Positions 8,007 to 17,300 of a DNA stretch of 64,000 nt are shown here, one piece after another (the stretch's first letter is position 1; every line of letters begins with the position of its first letter). The stretch lies in NCBI GenBank assembly GCA_024681515.1, contig JAILAR010000106.1, positions 16,443 to 80,442 on the forward strand, read 5' to 3'. Made by a program: the position numbers and the translations under genes. The notes beneath the pieces were generated by a model. It was not told the DNA's origin, made no database searches, and saw nothing but the letters and a program-made list of their open reading frames with translations. Source of the stretch: Eubacterium sp. GTDB taxonomy: Bacteria; Bacillota; Clostridia; Lachnospirales; Lachnospiraceae.

Positions 8007-9287
8007 ATGCAAAATTACAGACAGAATAAATTAAATCTGGTGGCCGGATTAATGTTCCTGCTGATCGCACTTTTCCGGACGGTTTCTTTTGTCGACACGA
8101 TGAAGATCGTTAACCAGTACAACAGGTATGGTATTTCTCTCGGATGGCAGGTCTGGGTGGCGGTCATTGCAGAGGGACTGATCCTGCTCCTGTTTGCGCT
8201 CGCTGGTATCTTCCTGCTGATGGCGAGAGATGATCTGTATGGAAATGTGATCATAGGCGTCGGGGTGTCCTTCCTGGTGGAGTATCTGGTGCTCGTGATC
8301 AATCTGATCTCCACGGCCAGACAATACGGAGGATCTGTCGCCGGATATATGCTCAACTGGAGATTTGTTCTTCTGTACGGTGCGATGACCTGCTTTGGTC
8401 TCTGCTTTATCCTGTCAGGAGTCTATGCGAAAAAAGTGGAGGAGAGTCCTTCCAAAATCGGAAGCGGCTGGCTCCAGGGACCGATAGCCTTTGTTCTGGG
8501 GATCGTCCTTATGATCATTCCCACCATCGGAACGGGAACATCCGTGCTGGATATGTTCTCTGCGGTTTCATCAGATAAAACGTGGGTCGCTATTGCGGGA
8601 TTTATATTGGATCTGCTCTCTCTGATCTTTGCCGGTCTGCATCTGAAAAAAGCAGAGGAGGATTCCTTCCTTCAGGGAGCGAAGAAACCGCCGATCTACG
8701 GTGTTCCGGCCTATAACGCAAATCCTTATCAGCCGTTCAACACAAATGTACAGGGCAGCGTGCCTTATACTCCGGGTAATTCCGGTCAGTACGGAGCACA
8801 GCAGGGCTATGCGGCAGGTCAGTACGGAGCACAGCAGGGTTATGCGGCAGGTCAGTATGGAGCGCAGCAGGGTTACGCAGGTCAGTACGGGGCTCAGCAG
8901 GGCTACGCGGGCCAGTACGGAGCGCAGCAGGGCTACGCGGGTCAGTACGGAGCACAGCAGGGCTACGCGGGTCAGTACGGAGCGCAGCAGGGCTACGCGG
9001 GTCAGTACGGAGCACAGCAGGGCTACGCGGATCAGTACGGAGCACAGCAGGGTTACGGCGGTCAGTATGGAGCGCAGCAGGGCAGCCAGTATGCTTACGG
9101 CGGTCAGGACAGTGCTCCCCAGCAACAATACAGCACGGGTAAGTACAGTCTGGTTCAGCCGGAGGGAGAACAGGCGGCGGATCCTTCGGGAATGGGATCA
9201 CAGGGATCTGAGGAACGGATCCTGAATTACGGACAGTCTCAGGGATACGGGCAGCAACAGGTGAACCCGGATCCTAATCAGCAATAG
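8007..9287 (+). CDS. Polytopic membrane protein with GQYGAQQGYA tandem-repeat tail
   Basis: 426 residues; RBS AAGGGGGGAGAG. Residues 1-225 contain about six transmembrane segments of no family I recognise. A short KKAEEDSF hinge leads to a soluble tail. Ten copies of QYGAQQG fall in about 100 residues (260-359), followed by a Gln/Gly/Tyr-rich end. The tail has almost no charge and resembles low-complexity, phase-separating or adhesive Gly-Tyr-Gln sequences. The phosphodiesterase gene starts 31 bases downstream with no terminator between, so the two are probably co-transcribed. Function unknown. Confidence 0.75.
   Translation: MQNYRQNKLNLVAGLMFLLIALFRTVSFVDTMKIVNQYNRYGISLGWQVWVAVIAEGLILLLFALAGIFLLMARDDLYGNVIIGVGVSFLVEYLVLVINLISTARQYGGSVAGYMLNWRFVLLYGAMTCFGLCFILSGVYAKKVEESPSKIGSGWLQGPIAFVLGIVLMIIPTIGTGTSVLDMFSAVSSDKTWVAIAGFILDLLSLIFAGLHLKKAEEDSFLQGAKKPPIYGVPAYNANPYQPFNTNVQGSVPYTPGNSGQYGAQQGYAAGQYGAQQGYAAGQYGAQQGYAGQYGAQQGYAGQYGAQQGYAGQYGAQQGYAGQYGAQQGYAGQYGAQQGYADQYGAQQGYGGQYGAQQGSQYAYGGQDSAPQQQYSTGKYSLVQPEGEQAADPSGMGSQGSEERILNYGQSQGYGQQQVNPDPNQQ
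8784..9083 (+). repeat. In-frame tandem repeat of about 30 bases, ten copies
   Basis: Each unit encodes GQYGAQQGYA; the first two units have an extra Ala codon and the last is partly degenerate. Synonymous differences (GCA/GCG, TAC/TAT) separate neighbours, but units 5 to 8 are nearly identical, as expected from recent slippage or unequal exchange. Confidence 0.9.
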
Positions 9288-9318
9288 AAAACGACATAAA
9301 ACAGACGGAGATGGCACT

Positions 9319-12300
9319 ATGGTAAATGGGAAGATCGCGCTCCTGCTTGGACAGGCAGATGAGGGCTATCAGCAGAATTTTATACGGGGTGTGATGCGGC
9401 AGGCATTTGCCGACGGATTTGAGGTATATGTTTTTTCCATGTACATCAAATATCAGAACACAAAGGAACGGGAGATCGGGGACTCCAATATTTATAATCT
9501 GATCCCCTGGGATTCCTTTGATGCGGCGATCCTGCTTTCGGATACGATCCAGACCCCTGATGTGGAGAAGAAGCTTCAGGAGCATATCCATGAAGTATTC
9601 CAGGGGCCGGTAGTTTGTGTTGATACGGACAGCGATTATTTTATGAATTACTGGACTGACGGTTATCAGTCAGTCTATCAGCTGGTATCGCACATGATCG
9701 ACGTGCATGGAGCGAAGGATATTGCATTTCTGACGGGACGAAGGCACCATAAGCACTCCCTGCGTCGGGCCGCGGCTTATCGTGCGGCTATGCAGGATCA
9801 CGGACTTGAGGTGGATGAGGAACGTCGGATCCTTTACGGAGATTTCTGGTATACCAGTGGAAGCTGGGCAGCAGAGACGCTGCTGAGGGAGAAGGGACGG
9901 ATGCCCCAGGCTATCGTGTGTGCAAATGATCAGATGGCCATCGGTGTGGCTGAGACTCTGGAGAAGAACGGCGTCCGGATCCCGGAGGATGTGCTTATTG
10001 CCGGATATGGTGCTACGGAGGAAGGAATGCTCAGTCCGAAATCCCTGACTTCGGCCCAGGTACCTGCGGAGTATTACGGTGTCTATTCGGTACGGACCAT
10101 AGAGCAGATGCTCGCGGGGGTGGAAACCTCCAAGCCGGATTACAGACCGGAACTTTTCCTGGGAGAAAGCTGCGGATGTCATGATGTTGTGGATATCCTT
10201 CGGGGGCATAAGCGTGAAAAATGGACCTCGAACTCTTCGGATGAAGGATATTACTCGATCCATAATACGTTGCTGGATGATATGCTCCGGTGTGATAATC
10301 TGGATGATTTCCTCGGACATGTCTATGAGAATCTGTATCAGATCCATGATCTGGAACGGTTTGATCTGTTCCTGAATGATCTCTGGATGAAGCCGGAAGA
10401 CATGATGACCAGAGAATTTCCGAAGAAAGGGTATTCGGATATCATGCTGCATGCCATTCACTACGAGGCAGTGGATGCAACGCATGGATGGGCAGGAACG
10501 AAGAACATCTGTCAGAGTGAGAAGTTGATTCCGGATGTGGACCGCAGTACACCGAGAGGATACATTTTTACTCCGGTATTTGTAGAGGATGTCTGCTTTG
10601 GCTATGCCATGATCAGCTTCGGAAACCAGCCCCGCAGCTATGATGAGGTCTATCGGCTGTGGATCCGGTCTCTGGCAAGGGGGCTTGAGGAACTTCGCAG
10701 GAAGGTGCTCATGCAGGTTCTGGAGATCCGTGTAGCCGGACTGGAACGGCAGAAGTTCCAGAGTACATCTGTAACCTCCGAGGAGCAGGAAGCAGGCGAC
10801 GGACTTACGGAAGAAGAACTGCAGGATCGCATGGAAGTGGAGCGGATCCTTGACAATAATCTGTTCAAATATCATTTTCAGCCCATCGTTCGCGTGAAGG
10901 ACGGCGAGATCTATTCGTACGAAGCGCTGATGCGATCGAAAACGGACAAGATGATCTCGCCGCTGGAGATCATCCGTCATGCTACCGCATTGGACCGTCT
11001 GGTGGATATTGAAAAATATACGTTCCTGAATGTGCTTCGAATCCTGGAAGATAATCCGGAGGTCTTTGAAGGAAGAAGACTTTTCATCAACAGTATCCCC
11101 GGTTGCTGGATCCCGGAAGAGGATCTGAAGAAGGTTCGTTCCATGATCAAGGATAATCCGGGCACGGTGGTGGTGGAACTGACGGAGCAGGCAGAGATCG
11201 CAGAGTCCGATATCAATCAGCTGAAGCGGGATCTTCGCCAGTTGGGTGCGGGTATCGCGGTCGATGACTATGGAACCGGATATTCCAATATCAGTAACCT
11301 TCTCCGGTATATGCCGGACGTGGTAAAGATCGACCGGTCCCTGCTGACCGATATTCATAACAGCACACAGAAGCAGCATTTCGTAAGAGATGCCATCGAA
11401 TTCTGTCACAGTAACAATATCCTGGCGCTGGCCGAGGGTGTGGAGACCTCGGAAGAACTGCATGAGGTGATCCGCCTCGGTGCAGACCTGATCCAGGGAT
11501 ACTATACGGGACGTCCGTCCGAAGAGATCAAAACTGCCATCGACGGAAATATCAAGGACGAGATCGCCCGCTATTACCGCGAGGTAGTGGAGGGAACGGG
11601 AGAGAAGGAATTCATTGCGGGACGCATCAACCGGATCTCCGTCAGCAATCTGGTGCGGGATCACAAGACCACCATCGTTATCGGAGATAAAGACGCTACA
11701 TTCCGCGACATTACCATCGTAGGTATGCCGGGTCTGACCCATGCGCTGAACATTGAGATCCTGGAAGGCTATGACGGCAGAGTTACGTTGGAAAATGTGG
11801 TCCTGACCAGTATGAAGAAGAGACCTTGCATCCGTCTTGCGGATAATGTGAATCTGACACTTCGCCTCATAGGCCTGAACCGTCTGATGGACGGCGGTAT
11901 CCTGGTTCCGGAATCCTCCTGCCTGAATGTGGAAGGCGCAGGAAGCCTGACGGTGAAGATCGACGGTACCGGAGGATACGGGATCGGCAACCTGCCGGAT
12001 TCCAGACACGGAGACATTTCCTTCTATCAGGATGGGGATATCCGCCTGGATCTGAACGGGAAGCATGTGGTGGGTATCGGTTCCGGCCAGGGCGGAAATA
12101 TCGCGATCCATCGCGGAAAGTATGATATTTATCTGAACGGTGATGAGACCGTGGGCATCGGTGCGGTAGACGGAGATTCCAATCTGGAGATCCATGACTG
12201 CGAGGCAACGGTGGATCTTGCCGTGGACAGCGGCGTCTGCATCGGAAGCGTACATCAGAATGCCAGCGTGAAGATCTGGAGCTCTCTGGCAAAATGTAAT

Positions 12301-12660
12301 ATTGCCGGGAAGCGGATCACGGCAGTGGGAACCATTGACGGTGCCCAGGCGAAGGTGGACGTTCACGACATGGGGTTGATACTGAATGTAAACGGCGACC
12401 TGACCTCCGGGATCGGAAGCCTCTGCGGCAAGTCGGCACTGAAGGTTGTAAACGGTTCCTTCCGTTATACTGGTTCCGGACTGGAAGCATACTGCTACGG
12501 AGGGCAGACGGAAGATACGGATCTCTATGTGGCAAATGCGGATGTGAGTGTGGATATCAGTACGGAGATGGGTGCGGTTACAAAGGCACCGAAGGAAAAA
12601 CAGGCCTTCCATTACGGAAGAAACCGCGTTCTTCTGAACGGATATCCGGTGGAAGATTGA
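9319..12660 (+). CDS. c-di-GMP phosphodiesterase: LacI-like sensor, EAL domain, beta-helix tail
   Basis: 1113 residues. Residues 1-290 are a LacI/periplasmic-binding-like domain without helix-turn-helix or signal peptide (VCANDQMAIGVAETL, IPEDVLIAGYG). Residues 300-500 are a linker or GAF-like region. Residues 515-735 are an EAL domain with the full catalytic set: E535 in YEALMRS, Asn in FINSIPG, Glu in VELTEQAE, the DDYGTGYSN metal pair, Lys in VVKIDRSLL, Glu in LAEGVET and Gln in LIQGYYTGRP. It should cleave c-di-GMP to pGpG. Residues 770-1090 are Gly/Asn/Asp-rich rungs (for example KHVVGIGSGQGGN) typical of a parallel beta-helix, which is unusual behind an EAL domain in a protein with no export signal. 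RBS CGGAGATGG. Confidence 0.88.
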   Translation: MVNGKIALLLGQADEGYQQNFIRGVMRQAFADGFEVYVFSMYIKYQNTKEREIGDSNIYNLIPWDSFDAAILLSDTIQTPDVEKKLQEHIHEVFQGPVVCVDTDSDYFMNYWTDGYQSVYQLVSHMIDVHGAKDIAFLTGRRHHKHSLRRAAAYRAAMQDHGLEVDEERRILYGDFWYTSGSWAAETLLREKGRMPQAIVCANDQMAIGVAETLEKNGVRIPEDVLIAGYGATEEGMLSPKSLTSAQVPAEYYGVYSVRTIEQMLAGVETSKPDYRPELFLGESCGCHDVVDILRGHKREKWTSNSSDEGYYSIHNTLLDDMLRCDNLDDFLGHVYENLYQIHDLERFDLFLNDLWMKPEDMMTREFPKKGYSDIMLHAIHYEAVDATHGWAGTKNICQSEKLIPDVDRSTPRGYIFTPVFVEDVCFGYAMISFGNQPRSYDEVYRLWIRSLARGLEELRRKVLMQVLEIRVAGLERQKFQSTSVTSEEQEAGDGLTEEELQDRMEVERILDNNLFKYHFQPIVRVKDGEIYSYEALMRSKTDKMISPLEIIRHATALDRLVDIEKYTFLNVLRILEDNPEVFEGRRLFINSIPGCWIPEEDLKKVRSMIKDNPGTVVVELTEQAEIAESDINQLKRDLRQLGAGIAVDDYGTGYSNISNLLRYMPDVVKIDRSLLTDIHNSTQKQHFVRDAIEFCHSNNILALAEGVETSEELHEVIRLGADLIQGYYTGRPSEEIKTAIDGNIKDEIARYYREVVEGTGEKEFIAGRINRISVSNLVRDHKTTIVIGDKDATFRDITIVGMPGLTHALNIEILEGYDGRVTLENVVLTSMKKRPCIRLADNVNLTLRLIGLNRLMDGGILVPESSCLNVEGAGSLTVKIDGTGGYGIGNLPDSRHGDISFYQDGDIRLDLNGKHVVGIGSGQGGNIAIHRGKYDIYLNGDETVGIGAVDGDSNLEIHDCEATVDLAVDSGVCIGSVHQNASVKIWSSLAKCNIAGKRITAVGTIDGAQAKVDVHDMGLILNVNGDLTSGIGSLCGKSALKVVNGSFRYTGSGLEAYCYGGQTEDTDLYVANADVSVDISTEMGAVTKAPKEKQAFHYGRNRVLLNGYPVED

Positions 12661-12697
12661 TTTAGATTGAATTAGTGGAATCCCATGTGGAGGGCGT

Positions 12698-13378
12698 ATG
12701 AAATACAAATGTCCCTGCTGCGGATATTTTACCCTGGAAGAGAAGCCCGGGCATTATGAGGTTTGCCCGGTCTGCTTCTGGGAAGATGATCCGAAGGCCA
12801 AAGAAGCACCGAAGATCGCCTTTGGTGCAAATCAAATGAGTCTTGCGGAAGCACGGAGGAATTTTCTGGAGATCGGTGCATGCGAACCGGACGCTTTGAA
12901 GTCGGTTCGGGATCCATTGGAAGAAGAGATCAATCCGGCCTCCAAGCTTGAGTGTGTCCGTGCCACGAGGCTTTGGCAGAAGGCGGGGGCGTATTATGTA
13001 AGGATCCAGGCAAATAACCAACGATACGGTATCGACCTTGCAACGGAGTTTGACGAACATGACACGGAGGAAACCTGTTATGTGGTCCTTCTGGATCAGG
13101 GATTTCCCGTTGCGACCTGTCGGATGTTCAAGTGCAGCGAGGGATATATCGAGCTGGGCCGGGTGGTGGTGCTGCCGGATTATGAGCGCCGCGGGCTTGC
13201 AACCCGTCTGCTGTCTGAGGCAGAAGCCTGGGCAAAGGAAATGGGTTATAAACGGGTTGTGATCGAGGCCAGAACCGTTCTGGAGACTTTTTACGAAAAG
13301 CGGGGATATATCCTGCTGGCAAAGCATCCCGTTCGCAGGGAACCCTTTGACTGTGTGCAGATGGGCAAGAATCTGTAA
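12698..13378 (+). CDS. CPCC cysteine-rich domain fused to a GNAT acetyltransferase
   Basis: 226 residues; RBS GGAGGG. The N-terminal 75 residues match the CPCC zinc-ribbon-like family: YKCPCCGYFTLEE, then YEVCPVCFWEDDP, two CxxC-type pairs that should bind a metal. A GNAT N-acetyltransferase domain follows (about 95-226) with the acetyl-CoA loop region VVLPDYERRGLATRLLSEAE and the C-terminal FYEKRGY. The substrate is unknown. It starts 37 bases after the phosphodiesterase stop and is probably on the same transcript. CPCC proteins are usually stand-alone; here the zinc domain may present or recognise the acetylation target. Confidence 0.82.
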   Translation: MKYKCPCCGYFTLEEKPGHYEVCPVCFWEDDPKAKEAPKIAFGANQMSLAEARRNFLEIGACEPDALKSVRDPLEEEINPASKLECVRATRLWQKAGAYYVRIQANNQRYGIDLATEFDEHDTEETCYVVLLDQGFPVATCRMFKCSEGYIELGRVVVLPDYERRGLATRLLSEAEAWAKEMGYKRVVIEARTVLETFYEKRGYILLAKHPVRREPFDCVQMGKNL

Positions 13379-13386
13379 TTAATAAT

Positions 13387-13562
13387 ATGATGATAGGGTC
13401 AAAAGGTCCGAGCGACGCGCCTCAGCGGTCGCTTGAGACCTTAATTGACCCGCCGAACACGAATGACGAGAGCCGTGAGTGTTCCCGCAGCACATTGCAC
13501 ACGTAGTATGCGTGCTGCGGATCATCAGCTGGGGGCAAAATACCTTTTGACCCCAGCATCAT
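13387..13562. repeat. Multi-hairpin element bounded by 21-base imperfect inverted repeats
   Basis: The ends (13387-13407 and 13542-13562) are inverted repeats matching at 19 of 21 positions. Four further stems lie inside: GGGTCAA-AAGGTC-AGCGAC folding back on 13428-13451; GAACAC with GTGTTC (13455-13484); CCGCAGCAC with GTGCTGCGG (13485-13520); and GCTGGGG-CAAAA with TTTTG-CCCCAGC (13528-13557). Outer and inner foldings use the same bases and exclude one another. No reading frame runs through it. It could be a small non-autonomous mobile element or a structured RNA; I found no second copy in the window. Confidence 0.7.
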
Positions 13563-13581
13563 AATATAGGTGATTCATTTG

Positions 13582-13613
13582 CGGCGGCCGATCAGGCCGC
13601 CGAAAACTATAAT
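13582..13613 (+). promoter_or_regulatory. Hairpin directly ahead of a TATAAT box
   Basis: CGGCGGCC and GGCCGCCG form a perfect stem around GATCA (13582-13602). TATAAT follows at 13608-13613. No -35 hexamer is present at normal spacing; the palindrome occupies that place, so this is either an operator or a coincidental A/T hexamer. Confidence 0.35.
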
Positions 13614-13637
13614 AGGGACTATGGAGGAACAAACATT

Positions 13638-14207
13638 TTGAATTCGGGAAAAAATCAACTTATGAAGATCTGTCTCATCTTGGTAGGGGTCATGCTGCTG
13701 CTGATGGGACTTCTTTATCTTCTGACCCGTGGACTTGGGGAAGAAGAGGGTTTGGCCGAGACCGGTACCACGGTGTCTGTGGGGACGGAGGCTTCCGGCA
13801 GTGCAGGAGGAAGCACTGAGGCGGCATCGAGCGAGGCAGCGCAGACTGAGGCGGCATTGAGCGAGGCGGCGCAGACCGAGGCAGTATCGAGCGAGGCGGC
13901 GCGGACTGAGGCGGCATCTTCCGAAACAAAGACCGAGATCACCTACTGGTTCCGTACAAAAGCTCAGCGTGACCAGCATTACGAAAAACACGGAAAAGAG
14001 ATGGGTTTTGCCTCTGCGGAAGATTATTTACGTGCGGCAAACGAAGTGGTAAAAGATCCTTCAAGTTTACATAAGATTGAAAAAGAGGACGGAGACGATG
14101 TTTATTACCGCGAAGCGGACAATGCGTTCGTGATCGTTTCCACGGACGGCTATATTCGGACGTTCTTTTATCCGAGCGGCGGAAAATCCTATTACGACAG
14201 GCAGTGA
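13638..14207 (+). CDS. Membrane-anchored protein with Ala/Glu/Ser repeats and a small BECR-like C-terminal domain
   Basis: 189 residues from a TTG start, chosen because GGAGG lies ten bases upstream; the first ATG (13662) has no ribosome site. A single hydrophobic segment (about 10-30) is followed by an outside linker of SEAAQTEA and SEAARTEA units (about 55-100). The C-terminal 85 residues contain YWFRTKAQRDQHYEKHG…EMGF…AEDYLRAANE…FVIVSTDGYIRTFFYPSGG. A His-Tyr-x-Lys-His-Gly…Phe-Gly…[ST]-x-Asp-Gly-x-Ile-x-Thr-Phe-Phe-x-Pro layout occurs in small nuclease-type toxins of the barnase/EndoU/colicin E5/RelE-like group and in related housekeeping proteins. No immunity gene is adjacent. Fold assignment is tentative. 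Confidence 0.6.
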   Translation: MNSGKNQLMKICLILVGVMLLLMGLLYLLTRGLGEEEGLAETGTTVSVGTEASGSAGGSTEAASSEAAQTEAALSEAAQTEAVSSEAARTEAASSETKTEITYWFRTKAQRDQHYEKHGKEMGFASAEDYLRAANEVVKDPSSLHKIEKEDGDDVYYREADNAFVIVSTDGYIRTFFYPSGGKSYYDRQ

Positions 14208-14235
14208 TCACACCTATTTGTAAATGATTGTTTAT

Positions 14236-14264
14236 TTGACACAGATTCCATAGTTATGTACTAT
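14236..14264 (+). promoter_or_regulatory. Promoter for the RND exporter
   Basis: TTGACA (14236-14241) and TACTAT (14259-14264) are 17 bases apart. The dyad ATAGT-TATGT-ACTAT (14250-14264) overlaps the -10, a plausible repressor site for an exporter gene. Confidence 0.5.
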
Positions 14265-14310
14265 CGTAACGTGGAATATTTCCAAGATAACAGATAGAGA
14301 GGACGATTTA

Positions 14311-17300
14311 ATGCTTTCGAAATTCAGTGTAAAAAGGCCGTTTACCGTCCTGGTCGGGGTCGTTCTGATCCTGGTCCTGGGGTATGTGGCTTACGGAAAA
14401 ATGACCGCGGATCTGCTCCCCAACATGAGCTTTCCCTACGTGATCATCATTACGACGGATATGGGCGCCAGCCCGGAGGAAGTGGAGTCTGACGTAACGG
14501 CCAAGCTGGAGGCAAGCCTTGCCACCACATCGAATCTGAAGACGCTTCAATCCATGTCACGGAACAGTGTATCCATTGTGATCCTGGAATATGAGCAGAC
14601 GGCGAATATGGACTCCACCATGATCGAGATCCAGCAGAAACTGGATCAGACGAAGGCGGGCTTCACGGATCGCGTGGGTTCCCCCATGATCATGCAGATC
14701 AATCCGAATATGCTTCCTATCATGGTAGCGGCTGTCGGCGTAGAGGATATGGAGCCGACAGAGGTGACGACCTATGTTGAGAACAGCATTATCCCGCAGC
14801 TGGAGAGTATAGAGGGCGTAGCTTCGGTTACTGCTTCCGGCGGGATCACGGAGACACTTCAGGTGTCTCTGAATCAGGATAAGATCGACAAGCTGAATGA
14901 GAGAGTTCTCGGTGAGATCCGCGACCAGTTTAAAGAAGCGGAGGATGAGATTCAGAAGAATAAGGATGAGCTGGAAAGCGGAAAGAACAAGCTGGAAAGC
15001 GGAAAACAGACGCTGGCAGATCAGATCAGTGCCGGTGAAACGGAGCTGAATACCCGGAAGATCCAGCTGTATACCTCGGAAGCGGAAATGAACCGTCAGC
15101 TGGTGGGACTGCAATCCACGCAGCAGAGCATGGAAGAAGCGACCAAGATGCTGAACCAGACCATGGAAGGAGCAAAGCAGCTGCAGGACGGTATCGAGCA
15201 GCTGGATGCAGGTATCGTAGAAATGAAGGGTGTTCAGGATTCTCTGGCGCCGCTTGCGCTTCTCTCGGATGAGGAGCTTCAGGCAGCTACCGGTATGGAC
15301 CGTGCTACCTATGAGGCACAGATGGCAGAGCTGGCAGGAAAGATTGCGGCGGCTGAAGCGCAGCGCGCGGCGCTTCAGACCCAGCTGGATAACCTGAACA
15401 GCCGGATCGCTGTGGCAGGACAGTCATTTTCGCAGTATGGTCTGGACATAAAGACCGTAGATGATCTCCCGGCGGCCATCGAAACACTGGAACAGAGCAA
15501 GGCTCAGGTGGCAGTGGGGATCGCTACCATTCAGGAGGCGCAGAAACAGGTGGAAGCCGGAAAGGCAACCATCGATGAGGCACTGACGGCCCTCAGCAAA
15601 AATGAGATCCTGGGGTCTCTTCAGATCAGTGATGCGTCCACACAGCTGATCACAGGTGCGGCTGCACTGGAAACCGCACAGCAGACCATTGACAAGACCA
15701 AGGCGGATGCCGAGGCCAAGGCGGACATTAATTCCGTACTTTCTGCTGACGTGATCCGTCAGCTGCTGGTGGCACAGAACTTTGATATGCCGGCAGGATA
15801 TATCACCGAGGAGAACGGTCAGTTCCTGATCAAGGTCGGCGAATCCATCAAGACCGTGGAGGATCTTGAGAATCTGGTACTGATCGATCTCGGCATGGAC
15901 AGTATCGGTAAGGTATATCTTACGGATATCGCGGATGTGGAGATCCAAAGCAATGCGGACTCTACCTATGCGAAGATAGACGGAAAACCGGGCATGCTCC
16001 TCAGCTTTGAGAAGCAGACAGGATATGCCACCGGCGATGTGACGGATCTGATCCTGGCAAAGTTCGGGAGTCTGGAGAAGAATGAGACACAGAAGGTGCA
16101 TTTCTCGACACTGATGGATCAGGGTATCTATATCGATATCATCGTGAAGTCCATCCTGATGAACATGCTGGTGGGTGCGGGACTTGCGATCCTGGTGCTG
16201 CTGATCTTCCTCAGAGATTTCAGACCAACACTCATCATTGCCTGTGCGATCCCGCTTTCGGTCATCTTCGCCATCGTGCTGATGTACTTCTCCAATATCT
16301 CGCTGAATATCATTTCCATGTCGGGACTTGCGCTCGGTATCGGTATGTTGGTGGATAACTCCATCGTAGTAATTGAAAATATCTTCCGTCTGCACCGTCT
16401 GGGTATGCCCATCAAGAAGGCCTGCGTGAACGGCGCGAGTCAGGTGGCGGCGGCCATTACGTCCTCTACGTTAACTACGGTCTGCGTATTTGCGCCGATC
16501 ATTTTCACGGAGGGTATTACAAGGCAGCTGTTCGTGGACATGGGTCTGACCATTCTGTACACGCTGGGGGCCAGCCTTCTGGTTGCACTCACACTGGTTC
16601 CGGCCATGGCGCAGGGCGTCCTTCGGCGGCCGAAGGAGGTTCGCCAGGGCCTGTTCGACAAGTTCCTGAATGTATACGGAAAGTTCCTCCGGAAGACGCT
16701 CCGGATGAAATGGCTGGTGTTCCTGCTGGCTGTCGGTATGCTGATGCTCAGCATCTGGCTGTCCCTTCGGAACGGAACCGCATTTATGCCGGAAATGACT
16801 TCTACGCAGGTGACGGTTACCCTGTCTGCTCCGGAGGAGGAGACTCGTGAATTTGAGGAAATGACTGGCTATGCGGACACGTTAATGGCAAATCTGGAAG
16901 GTGTGGATGACATCGAGACCATCGGTGCCATGACCGGTTCCGGTACGATGCTGGCCAGCATGGGCGGTGTCAGCATGGGCAACGGCAGTTCCGGCAGCAC
17001 TAATACAAGTACGAAAGTAACGATGTATATCGTGCTGAAGAATGACTCCACCATTTCCAATGAGGATATCGAGCAGAAGATCCTGGATGCGGCAAAAGAT
17101 CTGAACTGTGATGTAAATGTCAATACCCAGATGATGGACATGAGCATGCTGTATGGTTCCGGTGTGTCCATCCAGATCCGGGGACGTGATCTGAGTGTGC
17201 TGCAGGATCTGGCGCGTCAGATGGGTGACGAGTTGGAGAAGATCGACGGCGTGACAGGCGTGAACAATGGTCTTCGCAATATGGAGCATGAAGTCTATGT

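Noticed and set aside
9670..12708. 1012-codon reverse frame opposite the phosphodiesterase
   Set aside because: Antisense to a complete EAL gene; composition is His/Ile/Arg-rich as expected for a shadow frame.
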